Assembly (NCBI GenBank): GCA_937893155.1
Contig: CALBGU010000238.1
Span: 1-7,748 of the forward strand
Length of the DNA stretch: 7,748 nt
Direction: 5' to 3'
Origin: an uncultured Treponema sp.
GTDB lineage: Bacteria; Spirochaetota; Spirochaetia; Treponematales; Treponemataceae
How positions within the stretch are numbered: the stretch's first letter is position 1; the number at the start of each line of letters is the position of its first letter. The notes beneath the pieces were generated by a model. It did not search any database. It saw nothing but the letters and a program-made list of their open reading frames with translations, and was not told the DNA's origin. Position numbers and translations under genes: made by a program. Positions 1-5,691 of the stretch are shown in pieces.

Positions 1-198
1 GATGCAGGAATTACAAAGAAAATCGGGTGGCACACAGCACGACGGACTTTCGCCACTCTTGCTCTAGGACACGGTGCGGACGCTATTACCGTTGCGCATT
101 TACTTGGGCATACAGGGCTTGGACAAGTAATGAAATACGCAAAAGCAACAGACGAAATGAAAAGGCGAGCTGTAGATTCCCTGCCTGATTTGATATAA
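1..198 (+). CDS. Tyrosine recombinase / phage integrase, C-terminal part (5' end outside window)
   Basis: Frame 1 is open from the first base to TAA at 196-198 and encodes 65 residues of a site-specific tyrosine recombinase, the enzyme that integrates and excises phage DNA through a covalent 3'-phosphotyrosyl intermediate. Visible catalytic-domain motifs, numbered within the fragment, are HTAR (His11 and Arg14, the HxxR box), LLGH (His37) and the nucleophile Tyr46 in KYAKA, nine residues after the LLGH histidine, which is the family spacing. The N-terminal DNA-binding part and first catalytic Arg lie left of the window. It is the only plus-strand gene on this side and converges with the minus-strand operon across a hairpin. 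The gene is intact as far as it can be seen. The subfamily and attachment site cannot be read from this fragment. Confidence 0.93.
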   Translation, partial: DAGITKKIGWHTARRTFATLALGHGADAITVAHLLGHTGLGQVMKYAKATDEMKRRAVDSLPDLI

Positions 199-232
199 AA
201 AACCGCCTTTAGCAGAGCTTTGCTTTCGGCGG
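197..232 (-). terminator. Intrinsic terminator of the minus-strand operon
   Basis: Read on the minus strand, CCGCC (232-228) pairs with GGCGG (207-203), with an inner AGCA/TGCT pairing, followed at once by six T (202-197). It sits just past the stop of the last minus-strand gene (241). The T run exists only in the minus direction. On the plus strand the hairpin follows the integrase stop without a T tract, so any bidirectional role is weaker. The T run overlaps the integrase stop codon. Confidence 0.8.
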
Positions 233-240
233 CTAACGTC

Positions 241-609
241 TTATGCAAAAACAATTTCTGGCAATATATCTTTCAGATTTTGAGCTTCAAGAAAATGAAT
301 AAGCTCCATTCCCGCTTTCTGTGAGTTAAACCATTGTTGCAATTCCTCTCCAGAAACCGAGCCGAAAGCACCCATATTCAGTTCCCAACGCATTTCCTTT
401 GTTTTGCAAAAATGCCAAATGTCGAAATAAATCTCTGGCAAGTAGCGATTGTTGCCTTTTGAAAAGCTCAATTCCAAAGAACCATCTCGCCAAAACGGGC
501 GGCGGCACTCATAGCCAAAAGAAGCAACTTTGTTTCTGAAATCAGTCGTTGCTGTTTCAATCTGTTTCAAAACTTCGTCTTTGTTAGTCTGTGTAACTGT
601 GAATGTCAT
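241..609 (-). CDS. Phage protein of unknown function, 122 aa
   Basis: This is the last gene of the minus-strand block and I do not recognise the family. The ATG at 609 is supported by GAGAGG about 8 nt upstream. The protein is soluble, with no signal peptide or membrane segment. The N-terminal 30 residues look helical and charged, and the middle is rich in aromatics (several Trp and Phe, e.g. RRPFWRDGSLELSF and FDIWHF), suggesting a compact globular alpha/beta fold. It is separated from the genes upstream by the 300-base repeat region and has its own candidate promoter (648-675), so it may be expressed separately from the early operon. A hairpin terminator follows its stop. Coding is convincing from the SD, length and placement; the function is open. 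Confidence 0.8.
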   Translation of the reverse strand: MTFTVTQTNKDEVLKQIETATTDFRNKVASFGYECRRPFWRDGSLELSFSKGNNRYLPEIYFDIWHFCKTKEMRWELNMGAFGSVSGEELQQWFNSQKAGMELIHFLEAQNLKDILPEIVFA

Positions 610-647
610 AAAAAATACCTCTCAAAAAGTGTTCAAGTTATGCTTGC

Positions 648-675
648 ATATTAAGGTATTGTGGTTATTGTTCAA
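648..675 (-). promoter_or_regulatory. Candidate promoter for the 122-aa gene
   Basis: On the minus strand TTGAAC (675-670) and TAATAT (653-648) are separated by 16 bp, a fair sigma-70-type match. Transcription would start near 640, about 30 nt upstream of the ATG at 609. It lies immediately downstream of the 21-bp repeat array, so whatever binds the array could influence it. This is pattern evidence only, in AT-rich DNA where chance matches are common. Confidence 0.4.
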
Positions 676-697
676 GGGCTTATTGCTTATTTTTATC

Positions 698-894
698 TCT
701 TTTTTGTTCAAAAGAATGTACGAGGCTTTACCAAATACATTCTTTTGCTCTAAAAGAATATGCTTTTAATCAATAATCAAATGCTTTTAGTGCAAAATCA
801 TTTGATTTTGTGCAAAAATAACTTTCTTTTGTGTCAAAATTATCTGCTTTTAGTCTAAAATCACATACTTTTTGATTAAAAGCAAATAGTTTTT
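698..894. repeat. Tandem array of degenerate 21-bp dyad repeats
   Basis: Seven consecutive 21-bp units start at 740, 761, 782, 803, 824, 845 and 866. An in-phase outlying unit lies at 698-718, a degenerate unit at 719-739 and a partial unit from 887. The shared core is about CTTTT-N5-AAAA, itself dyad-symmetric in most units (TTTTG-tgt-CAAAA in unit 824, TTTTA-gtc-TAAAA in unit 845, TTTTG-tg-CAAAA in unit 803). The period equals two helical turns, so all dyads face the same side of the helix and the T and A tracts alternate every 9-11 bp. Such arrays suit cooperative binding of a dimeric protein (iteron, partition site or operator cluster) or intrinsic bending. No gene with a start and SD is visible within 610-909. 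Confidence 0.8.
709..747. repeat. 12-bp perfect inverted repeat within the 21-bp array
   Basis: CAAAAGAATGTA (709-720) and TACATTCTTTTG (736-747) are exact reverse complements around a 15-nt spacer. They could form a hairpin on either strand. No T tract follows, so it is not an obvious terminator. It spans the degenerate unit of the 21-bp array and may have arisen by inversion of repeat material. Confidence 0.7.
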
Positions 895-909
895 CTTTTG
901 CGCTTGCAT

Positions 910-1050
910 TTATTTCAGCATAATATCCGCAAATCGCACAATATCATCTTCTGTCATTGGCGTTGAGAAACATATTGAAATTGCAATCAGCAGTTCCCCC
1001 TTGTCATCAAATACTTCAATCGTGTGCGAATCTTTGTGATACCGATACAC
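910..1050 (-). CDS. Possible small protein, 46 aa (GTG start), or C-terminal part of a frameshifted gene
   Basis: The frame starts with GTG at 1050, right after an in-frame TAA two codons upstream, and ends with TAA at 912-910. Its composition looks like a real protein: a YRYHKDSHTIEVFDDKGE stretch followed by a hydrophobic strand (LLIAISICF) and an acidic helix (TPMTEDDIVRFADIM). There is no clear SD before the GTG. Its first 64 bases overlap the end of the 87-aa frame (987-1250), whose last 20 residues (from CIGITKIRTRLK) look less natural. Either this is a translationally coupled small gene or the two frames were once a single gene, now separated by an indel near 1040-1065. Function unknown. 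Confidence 0.5.
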   Translation of the reverse strand: MYRYHKDSHTIEVFDDKGELLIAISICFSTPMTEDDIVRFADIMLK

Positions 1051-1250
1051 TCTGCCATATTATCGAAAATCTGCTTATACGCTTCAATCGCATATTCGGC
1101 GACAAAAAGCGTAAACAAAGCGTTTTCGGTTATTCGGTGCGTAGCTTCGGTATGAGCGTAACGCCCTAAATATTTATTTTCAATTGCTTTTCTTGCCTTT
1201 TCGATTTCTCGACGAACGTCGTCGAAATATTCTTTGTCTTTGTTTGTCAT
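987..1250 (-). CDS. Phage protein of unknown function, 87 aa; C-terminus possibly frameshifted
   Basis: The ATG at 1250 follows GGGGTGAAAG, a usable SD, 19 nt after the stop of the ASCH gene. The first ~67 residues are strongly helical and charged (DDVRREIEKARKAIENKYLGRYAHTE begins the protein after MTNKDKEYF, shown here in overlapping pieces: DDVRREIEKARKAIEN, NKYLGRYAHTE) and look like a genuine small phage protein. The last ~20 residues read like out-of-frame translation of the neighbouring 46-aa frame, which continues in another frame to 910. I do not recognise the family. It belongs to the distal part of the early operon. The start is well supported, the C-terminal end is doubtful. Confidence 0.65.
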   Translation of the reverse strand: MTNKDKEYFDDVRREIEKARKAIENKYLGRYAHTEATHRITENALFTLFVAEYAIEAYKQIFDNMAECIGITKIRTRLKYLMTRGNC

Positions 1251-1278
1251 TCTTTCACCCCACAGTTTGTCATTCTTT
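1242..1278. repeat. 14-bp direct repeat at a gene junction
   Basis: GTTTGTCATTCTTT occurs at 1242-1255 and again at 1265-1278, a 23-bp period. On the minus strand one copy supplies the stop codon of the ASCH gene and the other the SD/start region of the 87-aa gene, so the junction carries a small tandem duplication. Confidence 0.75.
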
Positions 1279-1605
1279 TACCTCTTTCACGTCAACAAGG
1301 TGTATCGCATACACAGGCTTATCAATGTGTAAGTCTGTACCTTTGCCGTCCACCATTGCAATCTTCGTTATTGTAGCGGTCATAAAGTGCTTGGTATATC
1401 CTAGCCGAAGCCTACACGGGATATTACAATTCTCTCCCTCCGCGCCCTTGCTTCGCAGAACCCTCATTGCATTTATCCTTAATCCCTTAGGATACTCACA
1501 AAAAATACGGTCTGTCCAATATGGCTTAACCTCACGATACTCAACGGTTTTCTCTCCGCTTTTAATCTTGTCATACCACTGCTTCTTCAACGGAAATATC
1601 AGCAT
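1270..1605 (-). CDS. ASCH-domain (PUA-like) protein, 111 aa
   Basis: The N-terminus MLIFPLKKQWYDKIKSGEKT followed by VEYREVKPYW is the hallmark start of the ASCH domain: a beta strand, a helix ending K(I)xxGxKTxEyR, then a basic/aromatic segment. ASCH proteins have a PUA-like beta barrel and are thought to bind RNA or modified nucleotides; small phage-borne versions are common and mostly uncharacterised. The usual later strand (ATITKIAMVDGKG) is present, and 111 aa is a normal single-domain length. AGGGAG lies upstream of the ATG at 1605, and the start overlaps the preceding gene by 7 nt, indicating translational coupling. Its role here is unknown; RNA binding or processing of modified bases are the family-based guesses. 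Confidence 0.8.
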   Translation of the reverse strand: MLIFPLKKQWYDKIKSGEKTVEYREVKPYWTDRIFCEYPKGLRINAMRVLRSKGAEGENCNIPCRLRLGYTKHFMTATITKIAMVDGKGTDLHIDKPVYAIHLVDVKEVKE

Positions 1606-1943
1606 TGTTCATTCTCCCTCAAAAAATCCTCTGTTTGTGAAAAAAGAACTGTGGCATCACAAATATTTGCCTGCTGCCACCGTCTTAAAAGTTCTTTTGC
1701 TTTGGTGAGTTCTCCCCACACTTCTGCACATTCTTTATTACAAATCTGTTCTGAATACCATTTTATCCTTTCTTTCAGTTCTGCGTTTTCTTTTTCAAGT
1801 TCGACTATACGCTTTTCAATCGGCTTTAAATATTCATCAGTAACGGCACACAACCTCAAAATATCAACGGGCTTATTCAGTCCTAATATTTCTGAAACTT
1901 TATCAAAGAAGTTTGCATATTTTTCTTTCATTTCAATCGTCAT
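1599..1943 (-). CDS. Coiled-coil phage protein of unknown function, 114 aa
   Basis: The ATG at 1943 overlaps the stop of the methyltransferase reading frame in an ATGA arrangement and is preceded by AGAGGGTGAG, a good SD. Residues ~1-50 form a soluble helical start (FFDKVSEILGLNKPVDILRL). Residues ~40-65 are a clear coiled coil (KPIEKRIVELEKENAEL then KERIKWYSEQ), and three Cys lie later in the chain. No catalytic motif is visible. Length and composition resemble the short helical accessory proteins often found between phage replication and lysis or packaging genes, but no family is recognised. It is embedded between the methyltransferase frame and the ASCH gene and should be co-transcribed with both. 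Confidence 0.75.
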   Translation of the reverse strand: MTIEMKEKYANFFDKVSEILGLNKPVDILRLCAVTDEYLKPIEKRIVELEKENAELKERIKWYSEQICNKECAEVWGELTKAKELLRRWQQANICDATVLFSQTEDFLRENEQC

Positions 1944-2599
1944 TTCTCACCCTCTTTATTTGCTTCGTAAAAAGCCCTTGCAAAAGACTGACAGCAAAGA
2001 CTTCTCAAGTCAGCGTCGGTCTTTATGTAAGCGGCAAATGGCTTAAACTCATCGATGTACTTCAATGCGCTTTTATGCTGGAACGGTAAAGCAGGTTTCG
2101 TATCACCTCTTTTTGTACGAACGTACAATTCATTTATCTTGTTAGGCACATCATCAAAGTTGCTATATTTCTTTTCTGGAATCGTGAAATTACCCCACAA
2201 AGCAGTTTTCTTTGTCCACGGGCTTCCGTATTCCCACGGCTGATACACGAGGCGTGGTTTTCCTAAAACTTGCCGTAAAGCACTTGTTGCAGGATTTTCC
2301 AACACCCACCATTTCGGGTTAACTTCGTCGATAATCCGCAAACAGTGATTAACCAAGAACATACCGCTTGCAACGTCTTTCGGTTTTCCGCCGCTTCTAG
2401 CACGAGATAAATCCGTACAGACAGGATTAGCGATTACTCCGTAAACAGCCGTAACGCCGAAATCTTCACGCAACTTTTCAGCAGTCAGATTTTACACGCC
2501 GTAGTCTTTGCCGATACGAATAACACGATAATTTTCATCACACTGAAACGGGTAAGAGTCAGAGCCTAAATCAGCGCATAAATGCAAAATCGTCTTCAT
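1940..2599 (-). pseudogene. C5-cytosine DNA methyltransferase-like gene interrupted by one in-frame TAA
   Basis: The ATG at 2599, with GGTGGTG upstream, opens a frame beginning MKTILHLCADLGSD, the place where these enzymes carry the SAM-binding first motif. Codon 36 is TAA (2494-2492); the same frame then continues without interruption to 1940. Beyond the stop lie NPVCTDLS (codons ~58-65, with the candidate nucleophile Cys61, in the motif IV position), a WVLENPA segment (motif VI, Glu-Asn) and a later YGSPWTKKTALWGNF block typical of phage versions. These enzymes methylate cytosine C5, often for protection from host restriction. A single G-to-T change (GAA to TAA) explains the break. Restart at TTG 2473 is possible but has no SD and would lack motif I, so I call it inactive. 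A sequencing error would restore an intact 219-aa gene. Confidence 0.75.
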
Positions 2600-2601
2600 T
2601 T

Positions 2602-2682
2602 TCACCACCAGTTATCGTCTGTAAGCATAAGCATTACATACATCAAAAGGGCAATCGCAACCACAATAAAAATTGCAATCAT
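2602..2682 (-). CDS. 26-aa single-span membrane microprotein
   Basis: The ATG at 2682 is preceded by AAGAGGAGA with 6 nt spacing, one of the best SDs in the window, embedded in the last codons of the winged-helix gene. The peptide starts MIAIFIVVAIALLMYVMLML and ends TDDNWW: about 20 hydrophobic residues followed by an acidic, Trp-rich tail, a simple one-helix membrane protein. Its TGA lies 2 nt before the methyltransferase ATG, so it fits the packed operon exactly. It could be a small toxin-like or holin-like membrane peptide or an accessory membrane anchor. Nothing in the sequence decides between these, and it is too small for family assignment. Confidence 0.65.
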   Translation of the reverse strand: MIAIFIVVAIALLMYVMLMLTDDNWW

Positions 2683-2685
2683 TGT

Positions 2686-2928
2686 TTATCTCCTCTTTAC
2701 CGCAACTAAAAACAGCATACTCTTTTTACTTTTACCAGAAACCAACCGTGATTCTTCATAAATTAAATCTTCTGCGCTTAAAGCAGATAAAACTTGCTTA
2801 TGCGATATTCCCAATTTCACAGAAATAGCATTAACCGAAATTCCGTTTTCACTTCTCTGTATAAGACTCAATATCTGACTTCTTATCGTTATTTTTGTCG
2901 AATCTATAGCTTCTCCCTTTTGTTTCAT
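2686..2928 (-). CDS. Small winged-helix DNA-binding protein, 80 aa
   Basis: From the ATG at 2928 the protein has a charged start and then a winged-helix pattern: a first helix (IRSQILSLIQRSENGI), a two-helix HTH (SVNAISVKLGISHKQVLSAL), and a beta-hairpin wing (DLIYEESRLVSGKSKKSMLF). Such domains bind DNA, often as regulators or replication accessories. The frame extends upstream to a TTG at 3003, but the ATG at 2928 has GGGG about 6 nt before it and the upstream part only mirrors the helicase-loader frame, so I chose 2928. It overlaps the helicase-loader gene by 80 nt, unusually long for this operon. The 26-aa gene follows after 3 nt. The regulatory target is unknown. Confidence 0.6.
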   Translation of the reverse strand: MKQKGEAIDSTKITIRSQILSLIQRSENGISVNAISVKLGISHKQVLSALSAEDLIYEESRLVSGKSKKSMLFLVAVKRR

Positions 2929-3595
2929 AAACAACCCCACTTTCTGAAAGCCTATCAACAAAAGCTCCTCCGACATATTCGTAAAAAGACTTTTTATTTG
3001 CAAAATTGCCGATTAAGATAGAACTCCTACAGTTGTTATACAAAGCATTAAACACTCTAAAAAGTTCTCTTTTTTCATCTTCGCTTTTTGCACGACCAAT
3101 TTCATCAATAACGGTCAAATCTCTTTTTACAAGAGTTTCAATCACTTTGGCAGGAGTTACAGCAGAGCTAAAACTTTGAGCACTTCGTAATCTGTCTACA
3201 ATATCAAAACTTTCGTAATAATGAGCAGACATATATTGTTTTTCAGATACATAAAAGCTATATTCATTTTCAATTTCCGTCTGCAAAATTTCTCGAATCG
3301 CGGCACTTGCTAAATGAGTTTTGCCAGTACCAGCATTACCAATTAGTACCAATGTTCGCCATTTTCCTTGTTTTACTTCTTGCAAAAAAGATTTTACAAC
3401 TCCAAACAATTCTTTTCGTTCGGTTGTATTTGTTTCGAAAGTTTTGAAACTTTCGTGAAAATACCTTTTTGGTACTCCAGCTCTTTCATAGAACTTCTGT
3501 GCATCAAAAGCTCTACGTTGCTTAACCTCTTGCTCTTGCGCATCACTATATACAGCAAATTGCGAGAGCGTAAAACTGTCAAAAAACTTCTGCAT
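2849..3595 (-). CDS. DnaC/IstB-type AAA+ helicase loader, 248 aa
   Basis: This ATPase is expected to load the replicative DnaB helicase onto phage origin DNA. Walker A is GNAGTGKT (residues 86-93) after a beta strand (LVLI), Walker B is LTVIDEIG (160-167), a sensor-1-like Asn lies in LIGNF (194-198), and AFVDRL (~211-216) carries the likely arginine finger. The length matches the DnaC family (about 245 aa). The N-terminal ~75 residues, with FYERAGVPKRYFHESFKTF, resemble the helicase-contact and linker part of phage loaders. AGGAG precedes the ATG at 3595, which shares one base with the stop of the upstream replication protein. The last ~18 residues are low-complexity and charged, and overlap the winged-helix gene. 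The host helicase is probably recruited, since no helicase gene is visible. Confidence 0.88.
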   Translation of the reverse strand: MQKFFDSFTLSQFAVYSDAQEQEVKQRRAFDAQKFYERAGVPKRYFHESFKTFETNTTERKELFGVVKSFLQEVKQGKWRTLVLIGNAGTGKTHLASAAIREILQTEIENEYSFYVSEKQYMSAHYYESFDIVDRLRSAQSFSSAVTPAKVIETLVKRDLTVIDEIGRAKSEDEKRELFRVFNALYNNCRSSILIGNFANKKSFYEYVGGAFVDRLSESGVVYETKGRSYRFDKNNDKKSDIESYTEK

Positions 3596-4185
3596 TACAG
3601 AACTCCTAGATACTGTGTAATATCATCTGTTGCCATTTGAGGCTCTTTTTTGCCATAACTATTACTTTCCCAGTATCTAATTGCCGCTTGCCAATTTTTC
3701 ATCGAGTTCTTCCCTGTTTTCCACCCATTCGCTTCATAGTACGCATACCACTGCTCTGGATTTACTTGATAGCCTTTATCGCGTACAAATGTTTTTACTT
3801 CCTCCAAAGAGGGCTTCTTAAAAACATTCTTTTTCAATTCCTGTTTTTGACCTTGTAAATCAACTTCCGCTTCTGATTGTTCAGCCATATTTTCATCATT
3901 GCAATTCTCTGATACGACAGATTCCGTAATCTGTTCTCTATCGTCGATTTCAGCCTTTATGCAATCTTTGCGAGGTCTGCCACGTTTCCCACCCTGTTGC
4001 TTAGATTGCATTGAATCTATAGACAGCTTTATAGGTATCCAAAGCGCCTTTTCAACTCCGCTCAATTCAGGATCTTTACCATACAGCCCATATTCGCAGA
4101 TATACGCATAAAATCTCATACGCATATCTGCTTCAAGTTCATTGAGCATTTCATAGAATGATTCAAAAAACACAAAACCCGTCAT
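3595..4185 (-). CDS. Phage replication protein, DUF6291-like N-terminus plus replisome-organiser-type C-terminus, 196 aa
   Basis: Residues 1-65 (FFESFYEMLNELEADMRMRF, then an aromatic helix pair and a basic linker) match the DUF6291-like N-terminal module found in phage replication proteins. GKRGRPRK (~66-73) is an AT-hook-like DNA-contact motif at the usual end of that module. Residues ~75-118 are a low-complexity acidic, Gln/Glu-rich linker. The C-terminal ~70 residues contain WYAYYEANGWKTGKNSMKNW and AAIRYW, a block common at the ends of phage replisome organisers. Position directly before the helicase loader suggests origin recognition or loader partnering. The SD is AGGCGG before the ATG at 4185, 3 nt after the ERF stop. 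The initiator role is inferred. Confidence 0.72.
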   Translation of the reverse strand: MTGFVFFESFYEMLNELEADMRMRFYAYICEYGLYGKDPELSGVEKALWIPIKLSIDSMQSKQQGGKRGRPRKDCIKAEIDDREQITESVVSENCNDENMAEQSEAEVDLQGQKQELKKNVFKKPSLEEVKTFVRDKGYQVNPEQWYAYYEANGWKTGKNSMKNWQAAIRYWESNSYGKKEPQMATDDITQYLGVL

Positions 4186-4188
4186 TTC

Positions 4189-4881
4189 TTACCGCCTATT
4201 TTCTGGCAATTCAGGCGCGTCTGCTCTGCGATTTCGCAAATACCCCTCAATCATCGCAATCAACTGCGCCGCCGTCTTTTCCTTGCTCATTGCAAGATAG
4301 CTTTTCATCTCATCGCTTGAAAAGACATTCTGTCCGTTCAGATACTTTGCCGCACAAAGTTCGTGTAATCGTGCGCTTTCTGCGTCTGTTGCTTCTTTAC
4401 CATCCGCATATACCGTTTTCGGTTTCGGCTTTTGCTGTGCAGTTGCTTGCTTTTCCGCGTTTGCTTGCTGTTGCACATTGCGGTCAAAAGTCGCCGCGTC
4501 AATGTCTTCATCGCTTGTAATACCGAGCATTGCGGTTAGGCAATAGCGTTTCATATACGAAATAGCCGACCCCACTTCTTGCACAGGATTAGAGCCTTTC
4601 ATTGTAATCTTAGGCAATACAACACTGTCTTCAATGTACTGCCCTGACTTTGAAAAAATGCGTGTTGTTATCGTCATAGGTGTGTCATTCTCACCACCTG
4701 CAACACTCTGCATAAAAGCAAGCCCGTATTTGTGCATTACAGGCTTAATACCGCTCACAATCGTATCAAGCTCTGTATACTTGTAGTTAAAAGCCTTTTT
4801 GTTTTTCGGGAACGTAGGAAGTTCGTTCTGAACTTCTACTAACGCACCCAAAACATCAATAATATTTTCGCTCTGAATCAT
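4189..4881 (-). CDS. erf: ERF-family single-strand DNA annealing protein, 230 aa
   Basis: ERF proteins (phage P22 type) form rings on single-stranded DNA and promote annealing in phage recombination and genome circularisation. The N-terminal helix and FNYKYTELDTIV (~31-42), the central beta-rich segment, and especially GSAISYMKRYCLTAMLGI (104-121) followed by the acidic DEDIDAA (124-130), are the family signature. The C-terminal third has a Gln/Ala/Lys-rich linker and a small helical domain, as usual for ERF. GGAGG precedes the ATG at 4881, 12 nt after the SSB stop. Pairing with SSB in one operon is the classical phage recombination arrangement. No partner exonuclease is visible in this window. 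Symbol given for the family, not for a specific orthologue. Confidence 0.9.
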   Translation of the reverse strand: MIQSENIIDVLGALVEVQNELPTFPKNKKAFNYKYTELDTIVSGIKPVMHKYGLAFMQSVAGGENDTPMTITTRIFSKSGQYIEDSVVLPKITMKGSNPVQEVGSAISYMKRYCLTAMLGITSDEDIDAATFDRNVQQQANAEKQATAQQKPKPKTVYADGKEATDAESARLHELCAAKYLNGQNVFSSDEMKSYLAMSKEKTAAQLIAMIEGYLRNRRADAPELPENRR

Positions 4882-4893
4882 CTCGTACCTCCA

Positions 4894-5340
4894 TTAAAAC
4901 GGAATATCCATATCATCGCTAGGATAAGGAATATCTTCTGCAAAACCGCCTTGATTTTCTGCATACGGCTTGCCAGCATTTGTATCAACCTTGTTCGGAT
5001 TCGGCGCACTGTTCTCTCTCGGCTGTACAAATTGCACTGTATTTGCAACAATCACAACTTTGCTGTAATTGTTCCCGTCTTTTTGCCACCTTTGCTGTTG
5101 CAAATATCCTGTAATCGCAATTTGCTTACCTTTACCGCTGTATTTCTGCACATTTTCCGCTGTTTTCCCGAAAAGCTGTACATCAAAAAAACTTGCTTGT
5201 TCAACCCATTGGTCGCCTTGCTTTGTACTGCGATTAACCGCCAGCGATATTGTCGCCATTGCCGTACCGCTCTGCGAATATCGCAATTCAACATCTTTCG
5301 TTAGTCTTCCTACTAACACAACATTGTTAATGTCTGACAT
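4894..5340 (-). CDS. ssb: Single-stranded DNA-binding protein, 148 aa
   Basis: SSB coats exposed single strands during replication and recombination and recruits partners through its tail. The OB fold covers residues ~1-107, starting NNVVLVGRLTKDVELRYSQSG, with the canonical strand motifs FFDVQLFGKTAENVQKY and ITGYLQQQRWQKDG in place. A Gly/Asn/Pro-rich linker follows, then the acidic tip DDMDIPF, the conserved partner-binding tail. The length is a little below that of E. coli SSB. AAGGAG lies 6 nt before the ATG at 5340, overlapping the stop region of the preceding gene. As a phage-borne copy it probably serves the ERF/DnaC-type replication set around it. Confidence 0.95.
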   Translation of the reverse strand: MSDINNVVLVGRLTKDVELRYSQSGTAMATISLAVNRSTKQGDQWVEQASFFDVQLFGKTAENVQKYSGKGKQIAITGYLQQQRWQKDGNNYSKVVIVANTVQFVQPRENSAPNPNKVDTNAGKPYAENQGGFAEDIPYPSDDMDIPF

Positions 5341-5349
5341 TTTATCTCC

Positions 5350-5691
5350 TTACACCATTTCATTATCGCGCCCGCACAAATGCGCTTCGTGATGAGCATT
5401 ATCAGCGGTAGAAATACAAGCGCGACGATTATCACGCATTTTCTTGTATTCAGCCTCCGTCATATTGTCAAAATGTTCGTGCCAGATTTTCGCGGCTGTT
5501 TTATGCGTTTGAAGTGTTGTAAACGCATAATCCAATAGCGAAATCGACAGTTCGTATATACGGCACGGATTGCCAAAACTGTCAACTTTCAGTTTTTCCC
5601 CTTGTTTGATATAAGGGTTTAACGACGATATTATATCATCGCAAAAATCAGCAACCGCCATATACTCTTCATCGCAATTACATTTATTCAT
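5350..5691 (-). CDS. Phage protein of unknown function, 113 aa
   Basis: The ATG at 5691 has GGAGG about 5 nt upstream and overlaps the end of the 172-aa gene by 8 nt, so the two are translationally coupled. The protein is soluble, mostly helical and acidic. It starts with a Cys-containing segment (MNKCNCDEEY) and ends with a His/Cys-rich stretch (NAHHEAHLCGRDNE) that could bind metal, though no recognised zinc motif is complete. A central segment (YELSISLLDYAFTTLQ, HKTAAKIWHEHFDNMTEAEY) is amphipathic helix. I do not recognise the family. Its position directly before ssb is typical for small early phage accessory proteins. Confidence 0.78.
   Translation of the reverse strand: MNKCNCDEEYMAVADFCDDIISSLNPYIKQGEKLKVDSFGNPCRIYELSISLLDYAFTTLQTHKTAAKIWHEHFDNMTEAEYKKMRDNRRACISTADNAHHEAHLCGRDNEMV

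Noticed and set aside
698..894. CRISPR-like array
   Set aside because: The 21-bp units are contiguous, degenerate and without unique spacers, and no cas gene is present.
843..909. A 19-codon ATG frame right after the 46-aa frame on the minus strand
   Set aside because: No SD, very short, and made of the 21-bp repeat sequence; not reported as a gene.
1184..1708. A 174-codon open frame on the plus strand
   Set aside because: It lies opposite three minus-strand genes with good SDs and coupled starts; its own start has no SD and its Ser/Leu/Phe-rich composition is typical of an antisense shadow.
2686..3003. Long version of the winged-helix protein from TTG 3003
   Set aside because: No SD before the TTG and the extra residues only overlap the helicase-loader frame; ATG 2928 preferred.
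4158..4520. A 120-codon plus-strand frame opposite the ERF gene
   Set aside because: The minus-strand frame carries clear ERF motifs; the plus frame is a Ser/Pro/Leu-rich shadow without SD.
4951..5392. Overlapping frames on both strands across ssb
   Set aside because: The SSB frame has the full OB fold and acidic tail, so the others (Cys/Arg/Leu-rich) are shadows.
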